From Salinicola halophyticus (GTDB lineage Bacteria; Pseudomonadota; Gammaproteobacteria; Pseudomonadales; Halomonadaceae): DNA of 64,000 bases. The stretch covers positions 455,323-519,322 of the forward strand of contig NZ_PZJN01000003.1 of the NCBI RefSeq assembly GCF_003206695.1. The letters are read 5' to 3'. The stretch's first letter is position 1. Every line of letters starts with the position of its first letter. The position numbers and the translations under genes are program-made. The notes beneath the pieces are model-generated. The model did not search any database. It saw only the letters and a list, made by a program, of their open reading frames with translations, and was not told the DNA's origin. Positions 17,253 to 26,592 of this stretch are shown piece by piece.

Positions 17253-19514
17253 TCATTGTGGCCCGTGACCCTGCCCCGCGCCCTGTCTCAGCCGTTTGAC
17301 GTCGATCACGTTGGGTAGCTGCTGAATGCGCGAGAAGATGCGCTCCAACGCCTCCAGACTCTCGATCTCCAAGGTGATCCGCATTCGCGCGATGTTGTCG
17401 AACTTGTCCGTCACTGTATTGACCGAGGTCACGTTGACGCGGTCGCTGGAGAGCACGTGGGTGACGTCGCGCAGCAGCCCGGAGCGATCCCAGGCTTCGA
17501 TTTCGATGTCCACCGGATACTGGGCTTGCTCTTTCTGACCCCACTCGACGTCGACGATCCGCCGCGGCTCCTCGCTGCGCAACTGCAGCACGTTGGAGCA
17601 ATCCTGGCGATGAATGGTGACACCGCGACCCTGGGTGATATAGCCGATGATCTGATCCCCCGGCACCGGGTGGCAGCAGTTGGCCATCGCGGTCTTGAGA
17701 TTGCCGACCCCGAGCACGGTGATCCCGTCGCTGGGCTCCTTGCCCTGATGGCGCCGCGGCTTCGTCAGCAGGCGATCGAGCTGCTCCTGATCGTCGCTTT
17801 CGCCGAACAGCTGCTGGGCCTGATGCAGTACCTGGCCGATACGCAGATCGCCCGCCCCGATCGCGGCGTACATGTCCTCGACCTCGAGGTAGTTGACCGC
17901 AGCCGCCAGACGCTCGAGATCGACACCGTCGATGTCGAGTCGGCGAAACTCGCGATCGAAGATCGCCTTGCCCTCGTCGAGATTCTGCTCGCGCGCCTGC
18001 AGCTTGAACCAGGCCTGAATCTTGGAGCGCGCTCTTGAGGTGCGCACATAGCCCAGATTGGGGTTGAGCCAGTCGCGGCTCGGCGCGCTCTTGGTGGCGG
18101 TAAGAATTTCGACCTGCTGGCCCGTCTTGAGCCGATAGGTCAGCGGCACGATGCGGCCGTCGACCTTGGCACCGCGACAGCGATGGCCAATTTCAGTATG
18201 CACGCGATAGGCGAAATCGATCGGCGTGGCGACCTGGGGCATGTCGATGACGTGACCGTCGGGCGTGAACACGTAGATCCGATCCGGCGCCACGTCGCTC
18301 GCCAGCCCTTCGCGGAAATCGCCGACGTCGCCGACTTCTTCCTGCCACTCGAGGACCTGGCGCAGCCACGCGATCTTCTCTTCGTAACCCCGGCTCTTGG
18401 CGTCGGTGTCCATGCCCTTGTAGCGCCAGTGGGCACAGACGCCGAGCTCCGCCTCTTCATGCATGGCGAAGGTGCGCACCTGGATCTCGAGCACCTTGTT
18501 TTCGGGGCCGATGACCGCAGTGTGCAGCGACTGATAGCCGTTCTTCTTGGGATTGGCGATATAGTCGTCGAATTCATTGGGCACATGGTGCCAGCGCGAG
18601 TGCACCACCCCGAGGGTGGTGTAGCAGTCGGCGATCTCGGGCACCAGAATACGAACCGCCCGCACGTCGTAGACCTGGGAAAAATCGATGCGCTTGCGCT
18701 GCATCTTCCGCCAGATCGAATAGATATGCTTGGCCCGGCCATCGACCTGATAGCGCAGGATGCCCTGGCGCTCCAGCAGCGTCTCCAGCGTGTCCACGAC
18801 TTCATGGATATAACGGTCACGGGCGAGTCGCTTTTCCGCCAGCTGCTTGGCGATCGACTTGTACTCGGTTTCGTGCAGATAGCGGAAAGCCAGATCCTCG
18901 AGCTCCCACTTGATCTGACCGATACCCAACCGGTGCGCCAGCGGGGCGTAGATGTCGAAGACCTCACGCGCCACACGCAGCCGCTTTTCTCGCGAGGCAT
19001 CCTTGACCTGGCGCAGCATGCACGTCCGTTCGGCAATCTTGATCAGTGCGATACGCACGTCATCGACCATGGTCACCAGCATCTTGCGCAGATTGTCCTG
19101 CTGGTTGTGCTGCGACAGGCCGTGCTTGGGCGCCTGGAGCTGGCTGATCGCGGCCATGCTGAGCACGCCGTCGATCAGTTTGGCAACCTCGTCACCCATC
19201 TGCTTGGCGACGCTTTCCAGGCTCAACAGGCCGCGGCGGACGCTACGGTAGAGAATCGCGGCTTCCAGCGTCTGTTGATCGAGCTTGAGCTGACTGAGAA
19301 TGTCGGCCATCTCCAGCCCAGTCAGCAACGTCTGATCGGGCAGCGCCTCGCTGCCGTTCGCCTCTCGTTCGCTGGCTCGCAGCGCCAGACGGCATGCCTG
19401 CAGAATGCGTTCGGGAGCTCGCAACTCGACTTCCTGCTGCAACCGATGCAACCACAATTCCAGATCGACGCTGCCGTCATCGACCAGCGGCTCACTCTCT
19501 CGCACCTTTACCAT
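17253..19514 (-). CDS. relA: GTP pyrophosphokinase RelA
   Basis: 753 residues. It makes (p)ppGpp on ribosomes stalled by uncharged tRNA. In order: a degenerate HD region lacking the HD metal ligands (so a synthetase, not a SpoT hydrolase), the synthetase domain with GRAKHIYSIWRKM and the RelA-type EFDDYIANPKKNGYQSLH, a TGS domain starting at DRIYVFTPDGHVIDMP, a helical/zinc-finger region with CCHPVPGD, and a C-terminal ACT domain. Start: the ATG at 19514, directly after the rlmD stop, has GGGAGG 11 bases upstream; the longer frame inside rlmD is spurious. Confidence 0.96.
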   Translation of the reverse strand: MVKVRESEPLVDDGSVDLELWLHRLQQEVELRAPERILQACRLALRASEREANGSEALPDQTLLTGLEMADILSQLKLDQQTLEAAILYRSVRRGLLSLESVAKQMGDEVAKLIDGVLSMAAISQLQAPKHGLSQHNQQDNLRKMLVTMVDDVRIALIKIAERTCMLRQVKDASREKRLRVAREVFDIYAPLAHRLGIGQIKWELEDLAFRYLHETEYKSIAKQLAEKRLARDRYIHEVVDTLETLLERQGILRYQVDGRAKHIYSIWRKMQRKRIDFSQVYDVRAVRILVPEIADCYTTLGVVHSRWHHVPNEFDDYIANPKKNGYQSLHTAVIGPENKVLEIQVRTFAMHEEAELGVCAHWRYKGMDTDAKSRGYEEKIAWLRQVLEWQEEVGDVGDFREGLASDVAPDRIYVFTPDGHVIDMPQVATPIDFAYRVHTEIGHRCRGAKVDGRIVPLTYRLKTGQQVEILTATKSAPSRDWLNPNLGYVRTSRARSKIQAWFKLQAREQNLDEGKAIFDREFRRLDIDGVDLERLAAAVNYLEVEDMYAAIGAGDLRIGQVLHQAQQLFGESDDQEQLDRLLTKPRRHQGKEPSDGITVLGVGNLKTAMANCCHPVPGDQIIGYITQGRGVTIHRQDCSNVLQLRSEEPRRIVDVEWGQKEQAQYPVDIEIEAWDRSGLLRDVTHVLSSDRVNVTSVNTVTDKFDNIARMRITLEIESLEALERIFSRIQQLPNVIDVKRLRQGAGQGHGPQ

Positions 19515-19515
19515 G

Positions 19516-21000
19516 CTAGCGCTTGCCTCCCGAGACCGGACTGTCGAGATCACTTTGCTGCCGCCGCAGCCGCTCGCGATAGGCCGATCGCGCTGGCCGT
19601 TCGAGACGCTCCGGTCGCTGGAACAGCGCCAGCGACTCCAGATGGGCGGTATGCGGGAACATGTCGGCCATCGCCAGATGCGACAGCACAAACCCGCCAG
19701 CCAGCAGATGTGCCGCGTCCCGTGCCAGGGATGCCGGATCGCAGGAGATATAGGCGACCTGCGTGACATCGCTCTGCGCCAGGCGACGGCAAAGCGCGTC
19801 GGCGCCATCCCGCGGCGGGTCCAGCAACACCGTATCGTGGGCGGCGATCAGCTCCTCGATCGTCGCACCGGGATCGTTGAGATCAGCCTGCAGGGCCGAT
19901 ACGCTCAAGCCGTTATGATCGGCATTATCGCGCAGCCGCTCGACCATCTCATTGCTACCTTCGACAGCGGTGACACTGGCAACGTCATCGGCCAAGGCCA
20001 GCGAAAAATTGCCGATGCCGGCGAACAGGTCGAGCAGCCGCTCGCTGCCGCGCGGCGCCAGCCACGCTCTAAGGGTGTCGATCAGGCGCTGATTGATCTC
20101 GGCATTGACCTGAAGAAAATCCCCCGGCGCCAGCGCAAGCGACAGTTGACGCCGACCGCCGTCGATGGCGGTGACCAGCCGCGGCTGATCGCCCAGCCAG
20201 ACCAGATCCGTCGATTGTCTTCCCCGGCGTAGCGCGCAAGCCAGCCGTTCCCGCCCGGCGAATGCTCGCCAGCGCTTCGCGTCCTCAGACACATCGCGCA
20301 GCTGCCGAACGACCACGGTGATAATGTCGCCATCGCCATCGCCATCGTCATCGCCATCGGTCAGCAGCAGTTCGAGATGCCCGACATGGCGGGGCGCCTC
20401 GAGCGATTCGAGCTGGGCTCGCAATTTCGGCAACAGCGCCGCCAGCGGCGACGCCAGCACGTGACAACTGTCGATATCGACCAGCTGCTCGCTACCCCGC
20501 GCCCGAAACCCCAGATGCACGTGACCCTGCGCATCGCATTTGACGCCGAGCCTGGCGCGGCGCCGATAGCCGGCCGAATCGCCGACCAGCATGGGTACCT
20601 CGTCGGGCGCCTCGATGGCCTGGCGCTTGAGCAGATCGATCAGCACCTGACGCTTGTGCTCACGCTGACCGTCGACACTCAGATGCTGCAGATCGCAGCC
20701 GCCGCAACGGGTGGCATAGACGCACGGCGGTTCGACGCGACTCGCGGCATCGCTGAGGCGCTGGCGTATGTGCGCTTCGTCGTAGCGCTTGCGCTGGCGA
20801 TGTATCGCGACCTCGACCCGCTCGCCCGGCAGCGCGGCATCGACGAATACCGTCTTGCCCTCGACGTCTCGTGCCACGCCGCGGCCGTCGTGCGCCAGCC
20901 GTTCGATGATCAGTGAATCGTCATCGCTTTTCGCCGCCGGCGTGGTCGGCTGGCGTTCGCGCCGGACCGCCGGCACGCGCCTCTTTCCCAGCATCGCCAT
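19516..21000 (-). CDS. rlmD: 23S rRNA (uracil-1939-C5)-methyltransferase RlmD
   Basis: 494 residues, about 50 longer than E. coli RlmD. A TRAM-like N-terminal domain is followed by the [4Fe-4S] cysteine cluster (CVYATRCGGCDLQHL and later a Cys in IDSCHVL) and a SAM-dependent methyltransferase domain with LLDLFAGIGNFSLALA and the nucleophile loop YISCDPASLARD. It methylates U1939 of 23S rRNA. The ATG at 21000 starts two bases after the cysM stop. Part of the extra length is an Asp/Gly run encoded by a hexanucleotide repeat. The order cysM-rlmD-relA-mazG is conserved in pseudomonads. Confidence 0.93.
   Translation of the reverse strand: MAMLGKRRVPAVRRERQPTTPAAKSDDDSLIIERLAHDGRGVARDVEGKTVFVDAALPGERVEVAIHRQRKRYDEAHIRQRLSDAASRVEPPCVYATRCGGCDLQHLSVDGQREHKRQVLIDLLKRQAIEAPDEVPMLVGDSAGYRRRARLGVKCDAQGHVHLGFRARGSEQLVDIDSCHVLASPLAALLPKLRAQLESLEAPRHVGHLELLLTDGDDDGDGDGDIITVVVRQLRDVSEDAKRWRAFAGRERLACALRRGRQSTDLVWLGDQPRLVTAIDGGRRQLSLALAPGDFLQVNAEINQRLIDTLRAWLAPRGSERLLDLFAGIGNFSLALADDVASVTAVEGSNEMVERLRDNADHNGLSVSALQADLNDPGATIEELIAAHDTVLLDPPRDGADALCRRLAQSDVTQVAYISCDPASLARDAAHLLAGGFVLSHLAMADMFPHTAHLESLALFQRPERLERPARSAYRERLRRQQSDLDSPVSGGKR
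20325..20360 (-). repeat. Hexanucleotide repeat inside rlmD
   Basis: Six near-perfect copies of catcgc (read on the plus strand) encode the DGDDDGDGDGD run of RlmD. This kind of repeat is prone to slippage in steps of two residues. Confidence 0.8.
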
Positions 21001-21002
21001 GA

Positions 21003-21899
21003 TCAGGTTTCCGGCGCATAGAGGCCGGTGGAAAGATAGCGATCGCCGCGATCGCAGACGATGAACACGATGACCGCATTGTCGACCTGCTCGGCGACCC
21101 TGAGCGCCCCCGCCAGCGCACCGCCGGAGGAGACACCGGCGAGAATTCCCTCTTCCCGCGCCAATCGACGCATGTGTTCCTCGGCTTCCTGCTGGCCGAC
21201 GTCCAGCACGCTGTCGACTCGCTGCGGTTCGAAGATGCCGGGCAGATAGGCCTCGGGCCAGCGCCGGATACCGGCGATACTCGCGCCGTCCGCCGGCTGC
21301 AGACCGACGATCTGGATCGACGGGTTGCGCTCCTTGAGATAGCGCGACGTCCCCATGATGGTACCCGTGGTACCCATCGCACTGACGAAATGGGTGATAC
21401 GCCCCGCGGTCTGCTCCCACAGCTCAGGGCCGGTGGTGCGGTAGTGGGCCAACGGATTGTCAGGATTGGCAAACTGATTGAGCGGCTTGCCCTCGCCGCG
21501 CGCGATCATCTCGTCGGCCAGGTCTCTCGCGCCCTCCATGCCGGCCTCCTTGCTGACGCCGATCAGCTTGGCACCGTAAGCCGCCATCGCCTGCTTGCGC
21601 TCGCTCGAGGCATTGTCCGGCATGATCAGGACCATCTTGTAACCCATGACCGCCGCGGCCATGGCCAGCGCGATACCGGTGTTACCGGAGGTCGCCTCGA
21701 TCAGCGTATCGCCCGGCGAGATGTCGCCGCGGGTTTCGGCTTCGCGAAGCATGGACAGTGCGGGACGATCCTTGACCGAGCCGGCCGGGTTGTTACCCTC
21801 CAGCTTGGCTAGAATCGTGTTGTCGCGCCCGGCGTTGATGCGGGCGAGCCTGACCAGCGGCGTATTGCCGACAGTCTGCGCGAGTGTGGGAAATGCCAT
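21003..21899 (-). CDS. cysM: Cysteine synthase B (O-acetylserine sulfhydrylase)
   Basis: 298-residue PLP enzyme making cysteine from O-acetylserine and sulfide or thiosulfate. The PLP lysine lies in NPAGSVKDRPA and the phosphate loop in EATSGNTGIALA; GTTGTIMGTSRYL follows. The residues around GSVKDRPALSML and the shorter length favour CysM over CysK. It is the first gene of the cysM-rlmD-relA-mazG run and is divergent from the hybrid kinase across a 286-bp gap. Confidence 0.92.
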   Translation of the reverse strand: MAFPTLAQTVGNTPLVRLARINAGRDNTILAKLEGNNPAGSVKDRPALSMLREAETRGDISPGDTLIEATSGNTGIALAMAAAVMGYKMVLIMPDNASSERKQAMAAYGAKLIGVSKEAGMEGARDLADEMIARGEGKPLNQFANPDNPLAHYRTTGPELWEQTAGRITHFVSAMGTTGTIMGTSRYLKERNPSIQIVGLQPADGASIAGIRRWPEAYLPGIFEPQRVDSVLDVGQQEAEEHMRRLAREEGILAGVSSGGALAGALRVAEQVDNAVIVFIVCDRGDRYLSTGLYAPET

Positions 21900-22060
21900 A
21901 GAGAAGTCCCTGAAGCTAAAGTCTGGACGGTTTCAGTCGAGGCCATTGGTGGAAGCGGCCGGCTGAAATCGGTAAGTGGAATGACACCAGTATATCGAAG
22001 CCAGCGGGGGACATGACAGCGGTCATCGTGACGCGGTACCGACTCGTGCCCTTACATTGG

Positions 22061-22072
22061 CGTCTCGAGACG
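22061..22072. promoter_or_regulatory. 12-bp palindrome between cysM and the hybrid kinase
   Basis: CGTCTCGAGACG is an exact palindrome near the middle of the divergent 286-bp gap. A TATAGT hexamer (22096-22101) further on could be a -10 box for the kinase, but I see no matching -35. Whether it is an operator is open. Confidence 0.25.
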
Positions 22073-22185
22073 ACACCGAGAAACCCTTCGTAAGATATAG
22101 TCGATTCAAGTGACGCCCAGGATTACGGTTTTATAGGTAATCGCCGATAAAAACGCCAAGAGAACGTCAAGGGCTTCGAGTATTC

Positions 22186-24879
22186 ATGGTTCCACGCTGG
22201 CTGATTCTGCTTTCGACGCTGTCTTCCCTGCTGCTGCTCGGCTTTACCGGGTGGCACGCCTGGGAATGGCATCATGGCAACGCCCAGATGCTGTCTCGTC
22301 GGCTGCAGAGCATCAATCGTGTCTTCACGCCGTCACTGGCCGAAGCTGCGCAGAACGAGGACATGGCTCAGGTCCATGAGCTGCTGACCCGCCTGACTCG
22401 CGACCCGGCGATCCTCAACGCCACGCTCAGAGATGAAAGCGGCAATGCTCGCGATTCCACGGGGGAGATGCCGCCTCCTGCCGGGTTGGAAACACTGCCG
22501 CCGATACTGCACACCGGCCATCACGATGGCGTTCAGCGATGGGTTCAGCCGCTGGAGGAATTTGCCGGCTCGCGGTCGACGCATCGCTATTGGCTGGATC
22601 TGAGCCTCGATCCCCAACGCGCCAGCCCCCTCTCGGGAGATCGGGCCGACTGGTGGACGCCGCTGGTGGCATTGTTGTTGGCCTCGCCGGCGATGCTGGC
22701 CTGGCGCCAATCACGCCGCGGCGAAGAGATCGGGCGCCAGCGGGAACCGGTCGAACCTGAGCTCGAGACCAGGACCGACACCGACACCGACACTGAGAAG
22801 GACAGCGAAACCGAAAGAGACAGCGAATCATCGCGCGCTCCGCCGACATCACTACCCCAGGCCCTCCCCGACGCCGATCTCAGCTATGTCAGCCATGAAC
22901 TGCGCGCCCCGCTATCCGGAGTGCTGGGGTTTTGTCGGTTGCTGGAGAACAGCCCTCTCGATGTCCAGCAGCGGGAATGGCTACGTCATATCCACCTGGC
23001 TTCCAACGGGCTGCTTGACACCGTCGACCATGTGCTGGGAGACACCCGCCGTTGCCGCGCCGACAATGTGTTCGACATCACCGAAGTGCTGTGGGAGGTC
23101 CTGTGTCTGCAGACGCCGTTGGCGCAATCACGAGGCATCACGCTGTTGGCGATCGTCTACGATGATGTTCCCCCTCGCCTCGTCGGAGCCGATGTCGGCA
23201 TCCGCCAACTGCTGACCAACCTGATCAACAATGCCATCAAGTATGGCGGCGAGGGTGATGTGGTCGTTCGAGTCGTCCTCGAGAGCCGTGAAGGCAGCGC
23301 CGTGCGGTTGCGTCTGAGCGTCAGCGACGGTGGCAGCCTCGATCCAGCACACGGCAGGCGCCTCGAACAGGCGATCCATCATGGACCGGTGCGACCGAGC
23401 GATGCCGAGGCCGGCGTAGGCGTCGGCATCTGCCATCGTCTGGTCGCGAACATGAACGGAACACTGGCGCTGGCCGCGCGCTCGGGCAAGGGCCACACCC
23501 TCGTTGCCAACATCGGGCTGGAAGCGTGCGCGCCCTACGTTCGCCCGGCGGAATTCGACCTCGAAGGCGCGGAGATTGCGCTGTGGCAACCCCATTCGCG
23601 GCTTGCCTATCTCCTCGATTACGCGCTGAAGCGCTGGCGCGCCCGCCCGATATCGCTGACCGAGGCGGATTTTCTGAGCGCGCCGATTGACACGAGTCAG
23701 CTGGCGATTATCGGTATCGACATCGAGGATCTGGAACCCGAGGCCCGCGAATCCTGGCAATCGCGCTTCGACGCCATGGAGCGTCCCTGTCTGGTGGTCG
23801 CCAACGTCGCGCCGAGCCAGCCACTCAACTGGAGTCTGCCGAGGGGAAGCGTCTTGTTACGGCTGCCGATATCGCGCTACATTCTCGGCCGGACGTTGGC
23901 CAAGATGCTCGCCGAACGCCGTCAGCGGATGCTACCTCCCCGTCCTCGCATCCTGGTCGTCGACGACGACGAAGTCTCGCAACACTATCTGGACGCCCTG
24001 CTTCCCATCTTCGGTGTCGACGTGGTGATCGCCGGAACGGCCGCGGAAGCCTATGCCGTTGCGAAAGAAGAGACCCTCGATCTGGTACTGATGGATCTGC
24101 GTCTACCCGATGCCGGTGGCGTCGAGGCAACGCGTCGCCTGAGAGGCCTGAGTCGCGCATGGGAACATAAACCGATCATCGCGATGACCGCCGAACCGGC
24201 AGCGTACGAGCACCATGTTGAGGACAGCGGCAGCGCCGAAGGCCGCGAAACTGTCGAGGACGAGAACTGCCCCGAGGATGAGAACGGGCTGGAGAACGAA
24301 AACAGCTCCGTGGACGAAAAGCGTCTGGGAGACAAGAACGGCCTGCCGCATGACGGCTTCAACGAGAGATTGATCAAGCCGCTGGACGAGCGTCTGCTGA
24401 GAGACCTGCTGGGCCGCTACTTGCCGCTAGCGGCGCCGCCCAGCGTTGGCGCCACCATTCCGCCTCCGCAACGGGGCCTTGCGGCGACAGCTACAACCGC
24501 GGGCTCCCGCCCGTCATCGCATCCCGATGATCTACCGGTCGTCGACAAGGCCGAGGGGCGACGACTCAGCGGCAATCGCGCAGCGCTCGCCGAGGAGATG
24601 CTGACGATGCTGGTCGCGAGCCTGCCCGCTTACCGCCGCCAACTGCAGGATGCGTGGCAGCGCCATGACGTCGAACAGCTCGTGGAGATCGCGCACCAGC
24701 TCGGCGGCGGCTGTCGCTACTGCGGCGTACCGCAGCTGTCGGCGAGCTGCGACGTACTGGAGAATCGAGCCCGGCGCCAGCCGCTGGACGATTGCGGTGA
24801 GGCGTTTCGCGACTTGATGGCCGCCTGCGATCGTCTCATCGTATGGGCCGACGACCAGAAGATCACCGCGAATCGCTGA
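22186..24879 (+). CDS. gacS: Hybrid sensor histidine kinase of the GacS/BarA type
   Basis: 897 residues. TM1 is at about 6-22, a periplasmic loop follows, and TM2 is at about 155-175. No clear HAMP follows; instead there is a hydrophilic Asp/Thr/Glu linker. HisKA has H237 in YVSHELRAPLSG; an HATPase domain follows with LLTNLINNAIKYGG. The receiver domain begins ILVVDDDEVSQ, with phosphoacceptor D637 (VLMDLRLPD) and K731. A C-terminal Hpt domain has H837 in IAHQLGGGCRYCGVPQL, close to the GacS/BarA pattern. It would signal through a GacA/UvrY regulator to CsrA-binding small RNAs. The receiver has an unusual acidic repeat insertion. The location beside cysM matches gacS in Pseudomonas. Confidence 0.88.
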   Translation: MVPRWLILLSTLSSLLLLGFTGWHAWEWHHGNAQMLSRRLQSINRVFTPSLAEAAQNEDMAQVHELLTRLTRDPAILNATLRDESGNARDSTGEMPPPAGLETLPPILHTGHHDGVQRWVQPLEEFAGSRSTHRYWLDLSLDPQRASPLSGDRADWWTPLVALLLASPAMLAWRQSRRGEEIGRQREPVEPELETRTDTDTDTEKDSETERDSESSRAPPTSLPQALPDADLSYVSHELRAPLSGVLGFCRLLENSPLDVQQREWLRHIHLASNGLLDTVDHVLGDTRRCRADNVFDITEVLWEVLCLQTPLAQSRGITLLAIVYDDVPPRLVGADVGIRQLLTNLINNAIKYGGEGDVVVRVVLESREGSAVRLRLSVSDGGSLDPAHGRRLEQAIHHGPVRPSDAEAGVGVGICHRLVANMNGTLALAARSGKGHTLVANIGLEACAPYVRPAEFDLEGAEIALWQPHSRLAYLLDYALKRWRARPISLTEADFLSAPIDTSQLAIIGIDIEDLEPEARESWQSRFDAMERPCLVVANVAPSQPLNWSLPRGSVLLRLPISRYILGRTLAKMLAERRQRMLPPRPRILVVDDDEVSQHYLDALLPIFGVDVVIAGTAAEAYAVAKEETLDLVLMDLRLPDAGGVEATRRLRGLSRAWEHKPIIAMTAEPAAYEHHVEDSGSAEGRETVEDENCPEDENGLENENSSVDEKRLGDKNGLPHDGFNERLIKPLDERLLRDLLGRYLPLAAPPSVGATIPPPQRGLAATATTAGSRPSSHPDDLPVVDKAEGRRLSGNRAALAEEMLTMLVASLPAYRRQLQDAWQRHDVEQLVEIAHQLGGGCRYCGVPQLSASCDVLENRARRQPLDDCGEAFRDLMAACDRLIVWADDQKITANR
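24256..24345 (+). repeat. Five 18-bp in-frame repeats inside the receiver domain
   Basis: Residues 691-720 of the hybrid kinase are five hexapeptide units of the form (E/V/G)(D/N)(E/K)(N/K)xx, for example EDENCP and EDENGL, encoded by degenerate 18-bp repeats. They fall between the conserved Thr of beta-4 (AMTA) and the conserved Lys of beta-5 (IKP). Confidence 0.8.
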
Positions 24880-24884
24880 GGGTC

Positions 24885-25706
24885 TTACGCGTGGCCGTGG
24901 TCATCGTCGGCGTCGTGATCGTGTTCGTGTTCATGGTCGTGGTCGAAAGACTCGATCTGAGCGACGAGCCCCGACTCCTGGCCCGCGATCATCAGCCGCT
25001 TCATCTCCGCCACGGCTTCCTTGAGACCGACGAACAGCGCGCGGGCAATGATCGCATGGCCGATATTGAGCTCGTGGATACCGGCAATGGCCGCGACCGC
25101 CTCGACGTTGTGATAGTGCAGACCGTGACCGGCATTCACCACCAGCCCCAGCTCGTCCGCGAACTCCGCGGCGGCGACCAGGCGCGCGTACTCGAGGCGC
25201 TGGGCCTCACCGGTAGCCTCCGCATAGGCACCGGTATGCAACTCGACGATGGGCGCACCGGCCTCGAACGCCGCCTGGATCTGGGCCGGTTCGGGATCGA
25301 TGAACAGCGACACCCGGCAGCCGGCGGCCGCCAGACGCGTACAGGCATCGGCGACGGCGTCACGGCCGGCAGCGACGTCGAGGCCCCCTTCGGTGGTCAA
25401 CTCCTCGCGCTTTTCCGGTACCAGGCAGACATCACTGGGCTTCAGCCGCTCGGCCAGCGCGATCATCTCTTCGGTGACGGCCATCTCCAGATTCATGCGC
25501 GTGTTGAGTACGGCCGCAATCAGCTCGACGTCGCGCTCCTGGATATGGCGGCGATCTTCGCGCAGATGGAGCGTGATACCGTCGGCGCCGGCTTCCTCGG
25601 CCAGCAGCGCCGCCTGGACGGGATCGGGATAGCGGGACCCGCGTGCCTGGCGCAACGTCGCGACGTGGTCGATGTTGACCCCCAACTGGATTCGGGTAGC
25701 GATCAT
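24885..25706 (-). CDS. pdxJ: Pyridoxine 5'-phosphate synthase
   Basis: 273 residues; the usual length is about 240-250. It condenses 1-deoxyxylulose-5-phosphate with 3-amino-2-oxopropyl phosphate to give PNP in vitamin B6 synthesis. Family motifs include [16 protein letters not shown] at the N-terminus, [23 protein letters not shown] and [12 protein letters not shown]. The inner ATG at 25706 has AAGGAG 9 bases upstream, so the longer frame is rejected. The last 21 residues are almost entirely His and Asp/Glu, a possible metal-binding tail that the standard enzyme lacks. It is convergent with the hybrid kinase, with 5 bp between the stops. Confidence 0.94.
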   Translation of the reverse strand: MIATRIQLGVNIDHVATLRQARGSRYPDPVQAALLAEEAGADGITLHLREDRRHIQERDVELIAAVLNTRMNLEMAVTEEMIALAERLKPSDVCLVPEKREELTTEGGLDVAAGRDAVADACTRLAAAGCRVSLFIDPEPAQIQAAFEAGAPIVELHTGAYAEATGEAQRLEYARLVAAAEFADELGLVVNAGHGLHYHNVEAVAAIAGIHELNIGHAIIARALFVGLKEAVAEMKRLMIAGQESGLVAQIESFDHDHEHEHDHDADDDHGHA

Positions 25707-25827
25707 CGGCTCGATCTCCTTGTTTTGATAGGTAGAAGCTGTGACAAACAAAAGCTGTGATGGGCAAAACGAAAATGGTGTCGCAGCGGGTCCGCGATAC
25801 AGAACCCAAACCCAACATCGATCACGC

Positions 25828-26538
25828 TCAGGAATGTCCCTGCCGACGACGCTGACCGAGGCGCTGCATCAGCTCTCGGGAGCGCAACGGCTGATTGCCG
25901 AGCAACGGCGCCAGGGCGGCGCGGGTCAAGGCCTTGCTCAAACCGGCCAGCCCCGGTGAATCCCAGTCGCCGCGCGCCAGCAGCTTGAGACTGCGTCCGT
26001 CCCATCCGGGAAGATGCGCCGCAATCGGCATGAATCGGCGACTCTCGGGCAGATAGGTGTAACGCACGGAAGGATCGAGCGGCGCGTCGTCCAGATCGAG
26101 AAACACCGGGTCGGCGTCCAGCGTTTCCAGCAGCGTGATCTCGAGGCGGCGCAGGCTGGTGGCGCGCTCCGCCGGACGGGTCAGACGCTCGATCGCCCAG
26201 GCGTAGATGGCGAATACGTCCCCTGCAGGCAAACCCACCGGCAGCGCACGGGTCAGCAGCTCGTTGGCGTAAAAACCGCAGAGCAACCCCTCACCGGCCA
26301 GCAATACCGCGCTCTGGCTGGTTTCCATCATCCGCAGGCGCTTGAGATCTCCGTCGCCGACCCAGGTCAGATGCAGCGGCGCAAAGGGCTGAAGTTTGCT
26401 GCGCGACTTGCTGCCCGCTCGCTGCACCCCCTGGGCCACGGCGCGCACGTGGCCGTGTTCGAGGGTGATGACGTCGACCAGCGCACTGGTTTCCCGGTAA
26501 GGCCGCTTGTGCAGGAGGTAGGCCGGCTGGGGCGTCAT
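25828..26538 (-). CDS. recO: DNA repair protein RecO
   Basis: 236 residues with an N-terminal OB-fold ([32 protein letters not shown]) and a helical C-terminal domain. With RecR and RecF it loads RecA onto SSB-coated gaps. It is 54 bp downstream of era and 121 bp upstream of pdxJ, the normal rnc-era-recO-pdxJ order. The ATG at 26538 has no strong ribosome-binding site, but the N-terminus matches the family. Confidence 0.9.
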   Translation of the reverse strand: MTPQPAYLLHKRPYRETSALVDVITLEHGHVRAVAQGVQRAGSKSRSKLQPFAPLHLTWVGDGDLKRLRMMETSQSAVLLAGEGLLCGFYANELLTRALPVGLPAGDVFAIYAWAIERLTRPAERATSLRRLEITLLETLDADPVFLDLDDAPLDPSVRYTYLPESRRFMPIAAHLPGWDGRSLKLLARGDWDSPGLAGLSKALTRAALAPLLGNQPLRSRELMQRLGQRRRQGHS

Positions 26539-26592
26539 TGCCGTTGTCTCTTGAGAAAAGCGTAGGTCAGCAAGGAAGTCGCAGGCCGTCGT

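Noticed and set aside
17253-19514. SpoT rather than RelA
   Set aside because: The HD hydrolase ligands are missing and the synthetase carries the RelA-type EFDD motif.
18183-19766. 527-residue open frame on the plus strand opposite relA
   Set aside because: Antisense to a certain gene; composition is that of a reverse-frame shadow.
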